In this document: positions 32,884 through 42,771 of the stretch, piece by piece | Layout of the letters: every line of letters begins with the position of its first letter | Numbering within the stretch: position 1 is the first letter of the stretch | NCBI GenBank assembly: GCA_910585995.1 | Contig: CAJUGG010000100.1 | Coordinates: 1-58,734 of the forward strand | DNA from: an uncultured Lachnospiraceae bacterium | Lineage (GTDB): Bacteria; Bacillota; Clostridia; Lachnospirales; Lachnospiraceae | Reading direction: 5' to 3' | Length of the DNA stretch: 58,734 nt | The notes under the pieces: model-generated | Told to the model about the DNA's origin: nothing | What the model saw: the letters and a program-made list of their open reading frames with translations, nothing else | The model's database searches: none | Position numbers and translations under genes: made by a program

Positions 32884-34016
32884 AATTGCTTCATCTCTCG
32901 GATCTGCATCTGGGAAAGCGTGTCAATGAATATTCCATGCTGGAGGATCAGGCATATATTTTGGAGCAGATCTTAACGATAGTGGATACAGAACAACCAG
33001 ACGGTGTACTGCTTGCCGGAGATATCTATGACAAAGCGGTGCCAGGCACAGAAACCGTACAGATGTTCGACGACTTTCTCTGCCGCCTGTCTGCGCGGGC
33101 AGTACAGGTATTTGCGATCAGCGGCAATCATGATTCTTCTGAACGGGTTGCCTTTGGCGCCCGCCTGATGGAAAAAAGCGGGGTATATCTCTCTCCGGTC
33201 TATGACGGAAAGGTGACTTCGGTGACAATGGAGGATGCCTATGGAAAGGTAACGATATATCTGCTGCCTTTTTTAAAACCATCCCATGTGCGCAGGTATT
33301 ATGAAGAGGAGGAGATAGAGACTTATACACAGGCCCTTCGGGTAGCGCTTAAGGGTCTTCCCGTCAACCCTATGGAGAGAAATATCTTACTTACCCATCA
33401 ATTTGTGACAGGAGCCAGCCGCTCAGATTCGGAGGAGATCTCGGTGGGAGGGACGGATCAGGTGGATCTGGACGTATTGGAAGGATTTGACTATGTGGCC
33501 CTGGGGCATCTTCACAATCCGCAAAATGTGGGAAGTGAAACTGTGCGCTATTGCGGCACGCCGCTGAAATATTCCTTTTCTGAGGCGCAACATTCTAAAT
33601 CGGTGACGGTTGTGGAGTTAAGAGAAAAGGGAGAGCGGCTGATCCGTATCATTCCACTGATTCCAAGGCGGGACTTAAGAGAGATCAAGGGCAGCTATAT
33701 GGAACTGACGGCCAAAAGCAATTATGCGGGTACAAATGTGGAAGACTATCTGCATATTACACTGACAGACGAAGAGGATATCCCGGATGCCATCGGAAAG
33801 CTGCGCGTGATCTATCCCAACCTTATGAAACTGGACTATGACAATACCAGGACTCGTTTTCACGGCAGTGTCACCGAAGCGCAGGCGGTGGAGCAGAAGT
33901 CACCGCTGGAGCTTTTTGCCGAATTTTATGAAAAACAGAACAATCAGCCGATGAATTTAGAACAGAGAGAATATGCTATGAAGTTGATCGAAAAGATCTG
34001 GGAGGAAGAGATATGA
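32880..34016 (+). CDS. sbcD: exonuclease SbcCD subunit D
   Basis: Mn-dependent nuclease of the Mre11 family, 378 residues, which with SbcC opens DNA hairpins and trims double-strand ends. The phosphoesterase motifs are all present: LSDLHLGKR, LAGDIYDKAV, ISGNHDS, LLTHQFV and ALGHLHNPQNV. A C-terminal capping domain follows. The ATG at 32880 overlaps the upstream stop by 4 bp. SbcCD cleaves cruciforms and palindromes, which matters in a chromosome with so many large hairpins. Confidence 0.96.
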   Translation: MKLLHLSDLHLGKRVNEYSMLEDQAYILEQILTIVDTEQPDGVLLAGDIYDKAVPGTETVQMFDDFLCRLSARAVQVFAISGNHDSSERVAFGARLMEKSGVYLSPVYDGKVTSVTMEDAYGKVTIYLLPFLKPSHVRRYYEEEEIETYTQALRVALKGLPVNPMERNILLTHQFVTGASRSDSEEISVGGTDQVDLDVLEGFDYVALGHLHNPQNVGSETVRYCGTPLKYSFSEAQHSKSVTVVELREKGERLIRIIPLIPRRDLREIKGSYMELTAKSNYAGTNVEDYLHITLTDEEDIPDAIGKLRVIYPNLMKLDYDNTRTRFHGSVTEAQAVEQKSPLELFAEFYEKQNNQPMNLEQREYAMKLIEKIWEEEI

Positions 34017-36784
34017 GGCCAGTCCATCTGACGCTTTCTGCCTTTGGACCTTATGCAGGACGCATCGAGCTACCTATGGAACAGTTAGGGGAGAGCGGAC
34101 TGTATCTGATCACCGGAGATACCGGGGCAGGGAAGACGACGATATTTGATGCGATTACCTTTGCACTCTACGGGGAGATGAGCGGCAGCAGCAGAGAGCC
34201 GGTGATGATGCGTTCCAAATATGCAGATGCGGATACTCCTACGATGGTGGAGCTGACCTTCTGGTATGCGGGAAAGACTTATAAGATCCGGCGTAATCCA
34301 GAATATGAACGCCCTGCCAGACGAGGAGGCGGGACCACGCTGCAAAAAGCCGAAGCCGAGTTGATCTGTCCAGACGGCAGAGTGATTACCAAAAATAAAG
34401 AAGTAGCAGCGGCCATCAAAGAGATTATAGGGATTGACAGAGAACAGTTTTCCCAGATTGCCATGCTGTCCCAGGGGGATTTTTTAAAGCTATTATTTGC
34501 GCCTACAGAAGACCGGAAACGGATCTTTCGCCAGATCTTTAAGACCGGGCGATTTGCCGTCCTGCAGGAGCGGCTGAAGCAGGCTTCGGGTGCTCTGAAG
34601 GAGGAATATGAGCTTCAGAAAAACAGCGTACAGCAGTATCTAAGCGGCGTGGTCTGTGAAGAACCAGAGGAGTTGGCCGAACAGCTTAAAAAAGCCAAAG
34701 AAGGGGGACTTCCCTTAGAGGAGACGCTCTCACTGATCGGGCATATCCTGGCAGATGAAAAAGAGACAGAGGCTGATATAGCTGCCCGGATAAAAGATCT
34801 GGAAAAAAAGCGTCAGAAAGTAAATGAAGAGCTGGGAAAAGCCAAAGAGTTAGAACAGACGCAGGATGCTCTCGACAGAGCCAAAGAAACGCTGCATCAG
34901 CAGGAAGTGAAGCGCGCAGAGCAAAAAGAAGCGTATGAACTGGAAGCCAAAAGACAGGCTGAGGCAGAAGCCCTGCAAGTGAAGATCACAACGATGGAGA
35001 ACCAGCTGCCAGGATATGAGGAGCTGGACCAGGTACAAAAGGAACTTTTACAGAGGGAGACGCAGAGAGAACGCGCAGAAACTGCATTAGAGAGACAAAA
35101 AGAACAAGAACAAAAGCTAAAACAGGAGATCCAGGCGCAGAAAAAAGAACAGGAAGAGCTTGCAGATGCCGGCGTATTATTCGTGAAGCTTCAGGCAGAA
35201 CAAGAGGATGCAGGCAGAGCTAAAAAGGAACTTTTATGGATACTGGATACCTACAAAGAATACCAGGTTCTTAGAAAAAAGTGTGAAGAGGCCCAGGAAA
35301 TCTATCAGAAGGCTTCTGTGAGGGCGCAGGAATGTCAGAACGCCTATATGGCTGGCAATCAGGCCTATCTGGATGGACAGGCAGGTATCCTGGCACAAGG
35401 CCTTAGAGAAGGGGTTCCCTGCCCGGTCTGCGGAGCGACCGAACATCCGCATCTGGCGCACAGGCCCATAAGCGTACCCAGTGAAGAGACATTGAGAGAA
35501 TTCAAAGAAGCAAGCGAAGAGGCCCAAAGGGAAGCTTCAGAAAAAAGTGCTGCCGCCGGAACCTTTTACGGACAGCTAGAGGCAAAACAAAAAGAGCTTC
35601 AAAGACAAGTGTCACTGCATCTAAAAGGGTGCGCTCTGGAAGAAGTGGAGGCAGAGACTGCCAAGAGACTACAGGCACTTCAAGTACATATGGAGAGACT
35701 ACAAGCGCAGCTTCAGGCAGAACAGGCACGCAGTGAGCAAAAAGAGATCCTGGATCAAAAGCTGCCGGAGAAAGAAAAAGAATTGTACACTGTACAAGAA
35801 GAGCTGAAAAAGGAAGCACTTATTTTAGCAGGGAGCCGGCATGAGATCAAAAGTCTGACCGGACAGAGGGAGCGGTTAAAAGCCTCATTGGAGTTAGACA
35901 GCCCGAAGGAGGCCCGCCAGGCGATCCAGGAGTTGAAGCAGGAGAAGAAGACGCGCAAAGAGGCATATGAAAAGGCTCAGAAAGCCTATCAGGAGAGTGA
36001 AAAAGAGATCAGCGGCACCCAGGGACAGATCGCTTCTTTGACCAGACAGCTGACCGATATAGAGAAGTTTTCGGTGGAACAAAAGACCGAAGAACGCAGA
36101 GCGCTTAACGAGCAGTACCAGACATGGCAGGATGCTATGACAAACATACATTCGGTTATTGCATCCAACACGGCGGCACTTACCAATCTGAGACGACAGT
36201 CAGAGGCACTGGCAGAGATTGAGAAGCGCTGGACCCTAATAAAGACACTGTCCAATACCGCTAACGGCAACCTGTCCGGCAAGGAAAAGATCATGCTGGA
36301 GACCTACATCCAGATGACCTATTTTGACCGGATCATCGCCAGGGCCAACATTCGTCTGATGGTGATGTCAGGCGGACAGTATGAGCTAAAGCGCCGCCAG
36401 GAGGCAGACAACAACAAACGCCAGAGCGGTCTGGAGCTGGACGTAATCGACCACTATAACGGTACGGAACGAAACGTCAAGACCCTCTCCGGCGGAGAGA
36501 GTTTCAAAGCCTCTCTCTCCCTTGCCTTAGGCCTCTCCGATGAGATCCAGTCCCTCTGTGGTGGAATCCAGCTCAACACCATGTTTGTGGACGAAGGATT
36601 CGGCTCTTTAGACGAAGAATCCCTCCAGCAAGCCCTGCGGGCGCTCACAGACCTCACCGAAGGCAACCGCCTCGTAGGCATCATCTCCCACGTAGCCGAC
36701 CTAAAAGAAAAGATCGACCGCCAGATCATCGTCACCAAAGAAAAGACTGGCGGAAGCCGCGTGGAGATAAAGACAGAAACCTAA
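34013..36784 (+). CDS. sbcC: exonuclease SbcCD subunit C (SMC-like ATPase)
   Basis: Protein of 923 residues of the Rad50 type. Walker A GDTGAGKT is at residues 35-42. Two long coiled coils rich in Glu, Gln and Lys flank a zinc hook (CPVCG near residue 473). The C-terminal half ATPase carries the signature KTLSGGESFKASLSLALG and Walker B NTMFVDEGFGSLDEESLQ. It uses ATP to open the SbcD active site on DNA ends and hairpins. The ATG overlaps the sbcD stop by 4 bp. The length is a little under that of E. coli SbcC, as usual in Firmicutes. Confidence 0.96.
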   Translation: MRPVHLTLSAFGPYAGRIELPMEQLGESGLYLITGDTGAGKTTIFDAITFALYGEMSGSSREPVMMRSKYADADTPTMVELTFWYAGKTYKIRRNPEYERPARRGGGTTLQKAEAELICPDGRVITKNKEVAAAIKEIIGIDREQFSQIAMLSQGDFLKLLFAPTEDRKRIFRQIFKTGRFAVLQERLKQASGALKEEYELQKNSVQQYLSGVVCEEPEELAEQLKKAKEGGLPLEETLSLIGHILADEKETEADIAARIKDLEKKRQKVNEELGKAKELEQTQDALDRAKETLHQQEVKRAEQKEAYELEAKRQAEAEALQVKITTMENQLPGYEELDQVQKELLQRETQRERAETALERQKEQEQKLKQEIQAQKKEQEELADAGVLFVKLQAEQEDAGRAKKELLWILDTYKEYQVLRKKCEEAQEIYQKASVRAQECQNAYMAGNQAYLDGQAGILAQGLREGVPCPVCGATEHPHLAHRPISVPSEETLREFKEASEEAQREASEKSAAAGTFYGQLEAKQKELQRQVSLHLKGCALEEVEAETAKRLQALQVHMERLQAQLQAEQARSEQKEILDQKLPEKEKELYTVQEELKKEALILAGSRHEIKSLTGQRERLKASLELDSPKEARQAIQELKQEKKTRKEAYEKAQKAYQESEKEISGTQGQIASLTRQLTDIEKFSVEQKTEERRALNEQYQTWQDAMTNIHSVIASNTAALTNLRRQSEALAEIEKRWTLIKTLSNTANGNLSGKEKIMLETYIQMTYFDRIIARANIRLMVMSGGQYELKRRQEADNNKRQSGLELDVIDHYNGTERNVKTLSGGESFKASLSLALGLSDEIQSLCGGIQLNTMFVDEGFGSLDEESLQQALRALTDLTEGNRLVGIISHVADLKEKIDRQIIVTKEKTGGSRVEIKTET

Positions 36785-36795
36785 AAGCAGCGGAA

Positions 36796-36871
36796 GTCAA
36801 AAAATGCCCGGAACGATTTTTGAGCATGAAATGGTCAAAAGTCGTTCCAGATGAAGGGGCATTATTTTGAC
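36796..36871. repeat. imperfect inverted repeat between sbcC and the reductase gene
   Basis: The left half GTCAAAAAATGCCC + GGAACGA (36796-36816) is complementary to the right half TCGTTCC, seven unpaired bases, GGGGCATTATTTTGAC (36842-36871). It is unrelated in sequence to the eight nested hairpins. It could end the sbcDC transcript or be a small non-autonomous element. The outer GCAGCGGAAGTC / ACTGTAGCGGAACT resemble each other as direct repeats. Confidence 0.6.
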
Positions 36872-36911
36872 TGTAGCGGAACTTTAATAAAACTTAAATA
36901 GGAGTATAAGG

Positions 36912-37829
36912 ATGAAATATTTGATTATTGGGGCCGGGGGGACCGGCGGGTGTATGGGAGCTTATATGACGGAAGCGGGAAAGGATGTGACCATGATTGC
37001 GAGAGGGGCGCATCTTGCGGCGATGCAGGAGCATGGCCTGAGGATGGAGACGACCAAAAAGGGAATTTACACCGTCTCACCAGTCAAAGCAGCCGATATG
37101 GAGCATTACAAGGAGCAGCCGGATGTGATCTTTGTCTGTGTAAAGGGTTATTCCCTTTCGGAGACCATCCCTTTCATCCGCCGGGTAGCCAAGCCGGAGA
37201 CCGTGGTGATCCCCATTCTGAATATCTATGGAACCGGAGGCCGTCTGCAAAAAGAACTGCCGGAATTGCTGGTGACAGACGGCTGCATCTACATCGCAGC
37301 AGAGATCAAATCCCCTGGCTGCCTGTGGCAAAACGGTGATATCTTCCGGGTGGTATTTGGTGTCCGTGATCCTTCAGAGTATCGGGATGTACTGGCAGAA
37401 GTGAAAAAAGATCTGGACGACAGCGGCATTACAGGCATCCTGTCCGCAGACATCCGCCGGGATGCCCTGATGAAATTTTCCTATGTCTCCCCGGCCGCTG
37501 CCTGCGGGCAGTATTATGATGTCCCGGCCGGACCTATGCAAAAGCCAGGTAAGATCCGGGATACCTTTGCCGCCCTGATCAAAGAGATCGATATCCTCGC
37601 CAAAGCGATGGGGATCTTCTTTCCGGTGGATATGGTGCAGACCAATTTAGAGATCTTAGACAGCCTGACCCCGGAGGCCTCCACCTCCATGCAAAGAGAT
37701 GTGAAAAAAGGAGGCTCTTCGGAGATGGATGGTCTGATCTTCGAGGTAGTACGGATGGGTCAGCAGTACGGCGCAGAACTGCCCGTCTATCAAAAGATCG
37801 CTGATGAGCTGAAAAAGCAGGGCTTCTAG
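36912..37829 (+). CDS. ketopantoate reductase family (PanE/ApbA) protein
   Basis: NADPH-dependent reductase of 305 residues. The N-terminal Rossmann motif is YLIIGAGGTGGCMGAYMTEAGKDV. The family regions VFVCVKGYSLSETIPFI, the mid-domain KFSYVSPAAACGQYYD (position of the catalytic Lys), and a C-terminal helical domain with STSMQRDVKKGGSSEMDGL are present. True PanE makes pantoate for CoA. This protein has unusual features (long NIYGTGGRLQKELPE insert region), and no pan genes are nearby, so another 2-ketoacid substrate is possible. AGGAG precedes the ATG. Confidence 0.85.
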   Translation: MKYLIIGAGGTGGCMGAYMTEAGKDVTMIARGAHLAAMQEHGLRMETTKKGIYTVSPVKAADMEHYKEQPDVIFVCVKGYSLSETIPFIRRVAKPETVVIPILNIYGTGGRLQKELPELLVTDGCIYIAAEIKSPGCLWQNGDIFRVVFGVRDPSEYRDVLAEVKKDLDDSGITGILSADIRRDALMKFSYVSPAAACGQYYDVPAGPMQKPGKIRDTFAALIKEIDILAKAMGIFFPVDMVQTNLEILDSLTPEASTSMQRDVKKGGSSEMDGLIFEVVRMGQQYGAELPVYQKIADELKKQGF

Positions 37830-37833
37830 TACA

Positions 37834-40380
37834 CTAGCTCTCCCGGATGCGCTCCACGATGCTCTGCCTTTCCACGCTCCGAAAGACAACTGCCGGGAGC
37901 AGGATGCCAATCGCCCAGAGGATAGGGATCACCAGCAAAAGCGGCAAGATGGTAAAATGATAACTGAAAAACCAGAGTTGCCCTGCCAGATTCTGTACTG
38001 CGAGCAAGGACAGCAGGATACCAAGCACCAAAGATAAGAAGCCGGAAGCGCTGCCATAACAGAGTCCCTCTGTCATCAGCATCTGCAAAAGCTGCGATTT
38101 GGTCATGCCAATGGACTGCAGCATGGCAAATTCCCGGCTTCTGGTAATCATGCTGGTCAGCATGGAGTTGATAAAATTCAGGACGCCGATCAGTCCAATC
38201 ACAAAGCTTAAGATCCCTCCCACGGCTACGACCATCTGTTTCATACTTAAAAACTCCGAGACTCTCGTAGCTTTGGAGCTGTAATTCATCACAGGCTCGA
38301 TCTGTTCCGTATAGTTCTTAAGAAATGCCTCCATGGCCCTGTCAGAGCCTTCTGTGACATTAAAAGCATAGCTCATGACCCCTGGATCTGTGACCATCTC
38401 CCGATAGACACTGGCCGGGAGATACCAAGAATAGTCATATCTTACCATACAAGAGTTGGTATAGTGCTTGATCCGCACTTTTGCCATGATCTCCAGTTCA
38501 TAGTCTGCGCGTTCATTTTCCAGGCGACTCTCAGAGGTGCCTTTAAAATTGGTGAGCGTAACTTTGTCGCCGATATGAAAACAAGAAGCGTCCGACATAA
38601 GCGCCCCATTGTCGTCCTCCCGGATTCCCTCCAGGATATACTGTCCGGATGCTAATTTCTCAGGATCGATCTCACCTTCCACCACATCTAAGCGGGAGAG
38701 CGGCAGATCTTCCAGGCCATAGACTACGCTGGCAACCCCGCCAGTCACCGGATCTAACATCCCCTGCGGGGACACGCCGTCGGGAGGCTGCGTGGTAAAA
38801 AATTCCGAATCCCGGATATTGGCATACAGCCGTCCCCCTTCTAAAAAGCCAGGTTCTTCTTCGATCGCCAGGATCAGACTCTCGGACAGAGAATTTTCGG
38901 GTCCGCTGTAGTGGTAGTTAAAATAATCTGCGTGTCCTGCAAGAAAATCCGTATCCACAAACTTTGATAAATATTTATCCATGTCAAATCCAAGGCTGAA
39001 GGTATAGATGGTATTAAACAGCACCAGACTTAAAGACATGGAGAGGATCGCCAAAGTCGTGCGCTTTTGGTTCCTTAACAGGTTGGCAGCTGCCATGCGG
39101 GGGATCTTGGCACTGTGTGTGCGCCGCCTTTTTCTGCGGTGAAACCGGCAGTCCTGATCCATATAGCGGATTGCTTCCACAGGAGATACCCTAGCTGCGA
39201 TCCGTCCAGGTCTTGTGGTGCTGATCCATACGGTGCCAAAGGCAAAGAGGGTGCTGCCTACAAAGATCAGAGGACTTGCAGAAGGGTGATAATCTGAGCC
39301 TCCATAGTACCCCTGAGACAGTATGACAGGAATCAAAGCACATCCCACCAGATATCCGCCCAGTAGCCCCAATGGGATACCCATACAGGACAAAAAGAGC
39401 GCCTGCCTCTTGATCATGCTTTTGATCTGCCGGCTAGTGGTGCCGATGGTCTTTAACAGGCCATAAAAGCGGATATCCCGGATCACAGAGATCTGAAAGA
39501 TATTGTAGATGATGAGATATCCGGCAAAGATAATTAGTAAAAGTGCAGCGATCATTCCCAGTGTAGTCTGTGGGTCGTCTCCTAAGCCGGAGGACAGATA
39601 CGACCAGTTGACGTTGCTGTCGATGTAGTTTGCCGCGCCTTCTTCCGAAGAGTATCCGCTCTCTGCGATTACTTGAGCGAGCTTTTTTTCCAGTCCCAGA
39701 GAATTGTCAAACATTAGATAACAGTTGATGGCACCTGTTAAGTCAAAGTCTTCCGGATAGCTGAGATAGAGTTCGTCTAAGTGTGCGTCCACATAGGCGC
39801 GGCTTGCGACTAAGATAGAGACCTGAAAGACCGGGTCGGCTTCCCACCAGCCACAGAGCCTGAATTGTCTGGTCACTTTCTGCCCATGTACGGTGAGATC
39901 CAGGCTGACAGGAGCGCCAACTTCTAATGTTATCCCCAGAAGTTTTGCGGTCTTGGTATCCATCATCAGGTCTTCTTCCGCCTGCGGGGTATGTCCGGCG
40001 ACTGGCTCGCAAAATCCAAGTTTGATCCCGACTTCATCCATATAGTAGAGTTCCCCGTGGCGCTTCAGAAGTTCTGCATTGTCCACGCTGCTGCTTAAGA
40101 TCCGGTTATAGGAGATCTCTTTTACCAGGCGGTGATCTTTGACATTTTCATAGATCTCATCCGTGACATATTTTAAGACAGCCATCCCGTCGCCGCCGGC
40201 CTGGCGCATGGTCTGCGTTTGAATATGTTCGATGGTGCTGATACTTACGGTAAATAAGGCCGTAAAAAGCAGTGCAGTCAATGCGATTGCCAGCACAGCG
40301 ATGATATTTCTGGAACGGTTGGCGAGAAAGCTTCGGTCTGAGAGTCTGTGGATTGCTGTTTGATTGGGGATTCTATACAT
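37834..40380 (-). CDS. FtsX-like ABC transporter permease
   Basis: Large permease of 848 residues with two FtsX domains. The first membrane helix (NIIAVLAIALTALLFTALFTV) is followed by a long extracellular domain, then a three-helix core, a second helix (TTLAILSMSLSLVLFNTIYTF), another large extracellular domain, and three C-terminal helices. This is the layout of MacB-like permeases involved in peptide sensing, resistance or lipoprotein handling rather than ordinary import. The ATG at 40380 has AGGTGG upstream and overlaps the ATPase gene by 8 bp. It works with the adjacent ATPase under the regulator/kinase pair. It ends 4 bp from the convergent reductase gene. Confidence 0.9.
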   Translation of the reverse strand: MYRIPNQTAIHRLSDRSFLANRSRNIIAVLAIALTALLFTALFTVSISTIEHIQTQTMRQAGGDGMAVLKYVTDEIYENVKDHRLVKEISYNRILSSSVDNAELLKRHGELYYMDEVGIKLGFCEPVAGHTPQAEEDLMMDTKTAKLLGITLEVGAPVSLDLTVHGQKVTRQFRLCGWWEADPVFQVSILVASRAYVDAHLDELYLSYPEDFDLTGAINCYLMFDNSLGLEKKLAQVIAESGYSSEEGAANYIDSNVNWSYLSSGLGDDPQTTLGMIAALLLIIFAGYLIIYNIFQISVIRDIRFYGLLKTIGTTSRQIKSMIKRQALFLSCMGIPLGLLGGYLVGCALIPVILSQGYYGGSDYHPSASPLIFVGSTLFAFGTVWISTTRPGRIAARVSPVEAIRYMDQDCRFHRRKRRRTHSAKIPRMAAANLLRNQKRTTLAILSMSLSLVLFNTIYTFSLGFDMDKYLSKFVDTDFLAGHADYFNYHYSGPENSLSESLILAIEEEPGFLEGGRLYANIRDSEFFTTQPPDGVSPQGMLDPVTGGVASVVYGLEDLPLSRLDVVEGEIDPEKLASGQYILEGIREDDNGALMSDASCFHIGDKVTLTNFKGTSESRLENERADYELEIMAKVRIKHYTNSCMVRYDYSWYLPASVYREMVTDPGVMSYAFNVTEGSDRAMEAFLKNYTEQIEPVMNYSSKATRVSEFLSMKQMVVAVGGILSFVIGLIGVLNFINSMLTSMITRSREFAMLQSIGMTKSQLLQMLMTEGLCYGSASGFLSLVLGILLSLLAVQNLAGQLWFFSYHFTILPLLLVIPILWAIGILLPAVVFRSVERQSIVERIRES

Positions 40381-41053
40381 GGCGGCCACCTGCGATCTTT
40401 CCGTCTTCGATGCGGATAATCCGGTCCGCAGTCTGTGCGATCTCTTCATTGTGGGTGATCATCACCATGGTCTGCTGGAATCTCTCGCTGGTCACTTTTA
40501 AAAGTCCCAGTACATCTGCACTGGTCTTAGAGTCCAGATTGCCGGTGGGTTCATCTGCTAAGATAATGGCTGGTTTGGAGGCCAGTGCGCGGGCAATCGC
40601 GACTCTTTGCTGCTGTCCTCCGGAGAGCTGGTTGGGATAAGCGTCGGTCTTTTCCGTAAGTCCCAGGGTATGAAGAATATTTTTAATATGTTTTTTATCC
40701 ACCTTATTCCCGTCTAATTCGATGGGCAGCACTATATTTTCATAGACATCCAGAACGGGAATCAGGTTGTAGCTTTGGAAGATAAAGCCGATCTTTCTTC
40801 GGCGAAAGACGGTCAGAGCATCATCGCGCAGGGAGAAGATCTCTTTTCCGGCGACCGTAACGGTGCCTTCTGTGGGGCGGTCCAATCCCCCGATCATATG
40901 CAGCAATGTGGATTTTCCGCTGCCGGAAGTCCCGACGATTGCCACAAATTCTCCTTCTTTTACGGAAAAATTCACGCCGTCTAAGGCTTTCACACAGGTC
41001 TCTCCCTGGTTTCCATAATATTTTTTCAGATTTTTGGTCTCTAGCATATTCAT
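40373..41053 (-). CDS. ABC transporter ATP-binding protein, MacB/LolD type
   Basis: ATPase of 226 residues. Walker A is GTSGSGKST, the Q-loop region IGFIFQSYNLIPVLDVYENIVLP, the signature LSGGQQQRVAIARA, Walker B IILADEPTGNLDS and the H-loop MVMITHNEEIA. The short single-domain length and LDRPTEGTVTV segment are typical of MacB/LolD/BceA ATPases that partner FtsX-type permeases. GGAGG lies 12 bases before the first ATG, with a second ATG two codons later. It is the third gene of the operon, 77 bp after the kinase. Confidence 0.93.
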   Translation of the reverse strand: MNMLETKNLKKYYGNQGETCVKALDGVNFSVKEGEFVAIVGTSGSGKSTLLHMIGGLDRPTEGTVTVAGKEIFSLRDDALTVFRRRKIGFIFQSYNLIPVLDVYENIVLPIELDGNKVDKKHIKNILHTLGLTEKTDAYPNQLSGGQQQRVAIARALASKPAIILADEPTGNLDSKTSADVLGLLKVTSERFQQTMVMITHNEEIAQTADRIIRIEDGKIAGGRHV

Positions 41054-41130
41054 AAATCTTGACTACCTCCTGACTTTGGTAAGTGCTGCTGCATGTTCAG
41101 GATAGTCCTGGATTCTGTCGAGAATCTTTC

Positions 41131-42045
41131 TCAATTCTTACAGTTTTGACAGTTTTTCGGTAAGAATACAGAGAAGACAGAACCTTTGCCAAGGCGAGAG
41201 GAGACTTTGATATATCCGCCCTCACGCTGCAAGATCTCTCTGGTCAGACAGAGTCCAAGCCCGACACCTGGCTCTTGTTGCACTTGCCCGGCGCGATAAA
41301 AACGGGCAAAGATCTGTGCGGTATTTTCCTCTGAGATGCCGATTCCCGTATCTGCCACATTGATTCTGACAAACATCGTATAGTCTTCAAAAGTCAGCGA
41401 GACACTGCCCCCATAGGGGGTATATTTGACTGCGTTATCGATCAGGTTGGAGAGCGCTTCTAACGTCCATTTCAGATCAAAATAAGCAGTCACATCCGGG
41501 ATATCCTCTTGGATTTGGCAATGGATCTTTTTTTCTTGTGCCTGTGCCGGCCAGTGTAATTGCCGGACCAACTCTCTAAGCGGATATTTTTCAGGGACAA
41601 CTGCGACGATTCCATGTTCCAAGCGGGATGTCTTCAGTAAGGCCTGGATTAGAAAATGCAGTTTTTCACTCTGCTGTTCGATCTGTTGTGCCAGACAGGC
41701 TGCCTGAGTATCCGAACCTATGTTCTCCTGCAATAGCTGCGTATAGAGGAGGATATTGGCTATGGGGGTCTTGGTCTGATGAGAAATATCGCTGATTAAC
41801 ATTTTCACCGTATCCCGTTCCTTGGAGATCTTGTCTCTGTGCTGCTTTTGCAGGGACAGATACTGGTACATCCGCGATTCTAAGCGCGAAAGCAGAGTCT
41901 CTGTATAATCAATTTCTGTAAACTCGCCGTTTACGGCATCTGTTAACATCTGATCCAGACGTTTTAAAATAAATCGGGTCTGGACGTAGCATCCAAAAGC
42001 TAGGGCAGCAAAAGCCATGGCTGACAAAAACCAAAAGATTGTCAT
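41131..42045 (-). CDS. sensor histidine kinase with one membrane helix
   Basis: Kinase of 304 residues. One N-terminal helix (IFWFLSAMAFAALAFGCYV) leads directly into the DHp domain with His in LISDISHQTKTPIANILLYTQLL. ATPase boxes are LSNLIDNAVKYTPYGG, VADTGIGISEENTAQIFARFYRAG and GVGLGLCLTREIL. There is no extracellular sensor domain, so the signal probably comes through the large FtsX-type permease encoded in the same operon. It starts 4 bp after the regulator stop. Confidence 0.92.
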   Translation of the reverse strand: MTIFWFLSAMAFAALAFGCYVQTRFILKRLDQMLTDAVNGEFTEIDYTETLLSRLESRMYQYLSLQKQHRDKISKERDTVKMLISDISHQTKTPIANILLYTQLLQENIGSDTQAACLAQQIEQQSEKLHFLIQALLKTSRLEHGIVAVVPEKYPLRELVRQLHWPAQAQEKKIHCQIQEDIPDVTAYFDLKWTLEALSNLIDNAVKYTPYGGSVSLTFEDYTMFVRINVADTGIGISEENTAQIFARFYRAGQVQQEPGVGLGLCLTREILQREGGYIKVSSRLGKGSVFSVFLPKNCQNCKN

Positions 42046-42048
42046 ATG

Positions 42049-42693
42049 TTATCTCTCCCATACATACCCTATGCCGTAGACGGTGCGCACCGGGATACCG
42101 GGAAGCTTTTCCCGCAGGCGCTTCATCGTCACGGAGAGAGCATTTTCTTCCACAAATTCTGCGCCGTCTGACCAGATACGGTCGATCAGAAGCTCTCTGG
42201 TCATGGTCTGTCCAGGGTGGCTGACAAGGAGACGCAGAAGTTTTTGTTCGGTTTTACTGAGTTCCACGGAAGTCTTGTCTGCCAGAAATTCCATGCGTTC
42301 AAAATCGAAGGAGAAGATCCCCTGGGTATAGAGGGATGGAGAGGAGGATTTTCTCCTCAGGACAGCGTGGACGCGCGCGCGCAGCACCATCAGGGAGAAA
42401 GGTTTGGTGATGTAGTCATCGGCGCCGGATTCTAAGCCGGTGACGATATCGACTTCCATATCGTTGGCTGTTAGAAATAAGATGGGGACTTGACTGTAGG
42501 TTCGGATCTCCTGGCAGAGATCAAGGCCGCTGCCGTCGGGGAGGTTGATGTCTAGGAGGATGAGGTCAAGGTCTTCAGTGAGGTATTCGCGGGCCTGGGC
42601 GATGGTGTAGGCCTGGTAGGTGCACTCAGCGTTCAGGGAGAGGGCGATGCCTTGGTTTAGGGGGTGGTCGTCTTCTACAATTAATAGGGTCAT
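42049..42693 (-). CDS. OmpR-family response regulator
   Basis: Protein of 214 residues. The receiver has LLIVEDDHPL, Asp48 in LILLDINLPDGSG, and Lys in YITKPFSL. The winged helix ends ENALSVTMKRLREKLPGIPVRTVYGIGYVWER. It is the first gene of regulator-kinase-ATPase-permease and presumably activates the operon. A TATAAT lies about 35 bp upstream of the ATG on this strand, with no clear -35, consistent with activation. Confidence 0.93.
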   Translation of the reverse strand: MTLLIVEDDHPLNQGIALSLNAECTYQAYTIAQAREYLTEDLDLILLDINLPDGSGLDLCQEIRTYSQVPILFLTANDMEVDIVTGLESGADDYITKPFSLMVLRARVHAVLRRKSSSPSLYTQGIFSFDFERMEFLADKTSVELSKTEQKLLRLLVSHPGQTMTRELLIDRIWSDGAEFVEENALSVTMKRLREKLPGIPVRTVYGIGYVWER

Positions 42694-42771
42694 GTGGGGG
42701 ACCTGCCTTTCGTTATGATTTTAGATTATACATGAATGGGGGGGGCGGAGGTAAATGTGGAAAATGAGGAC

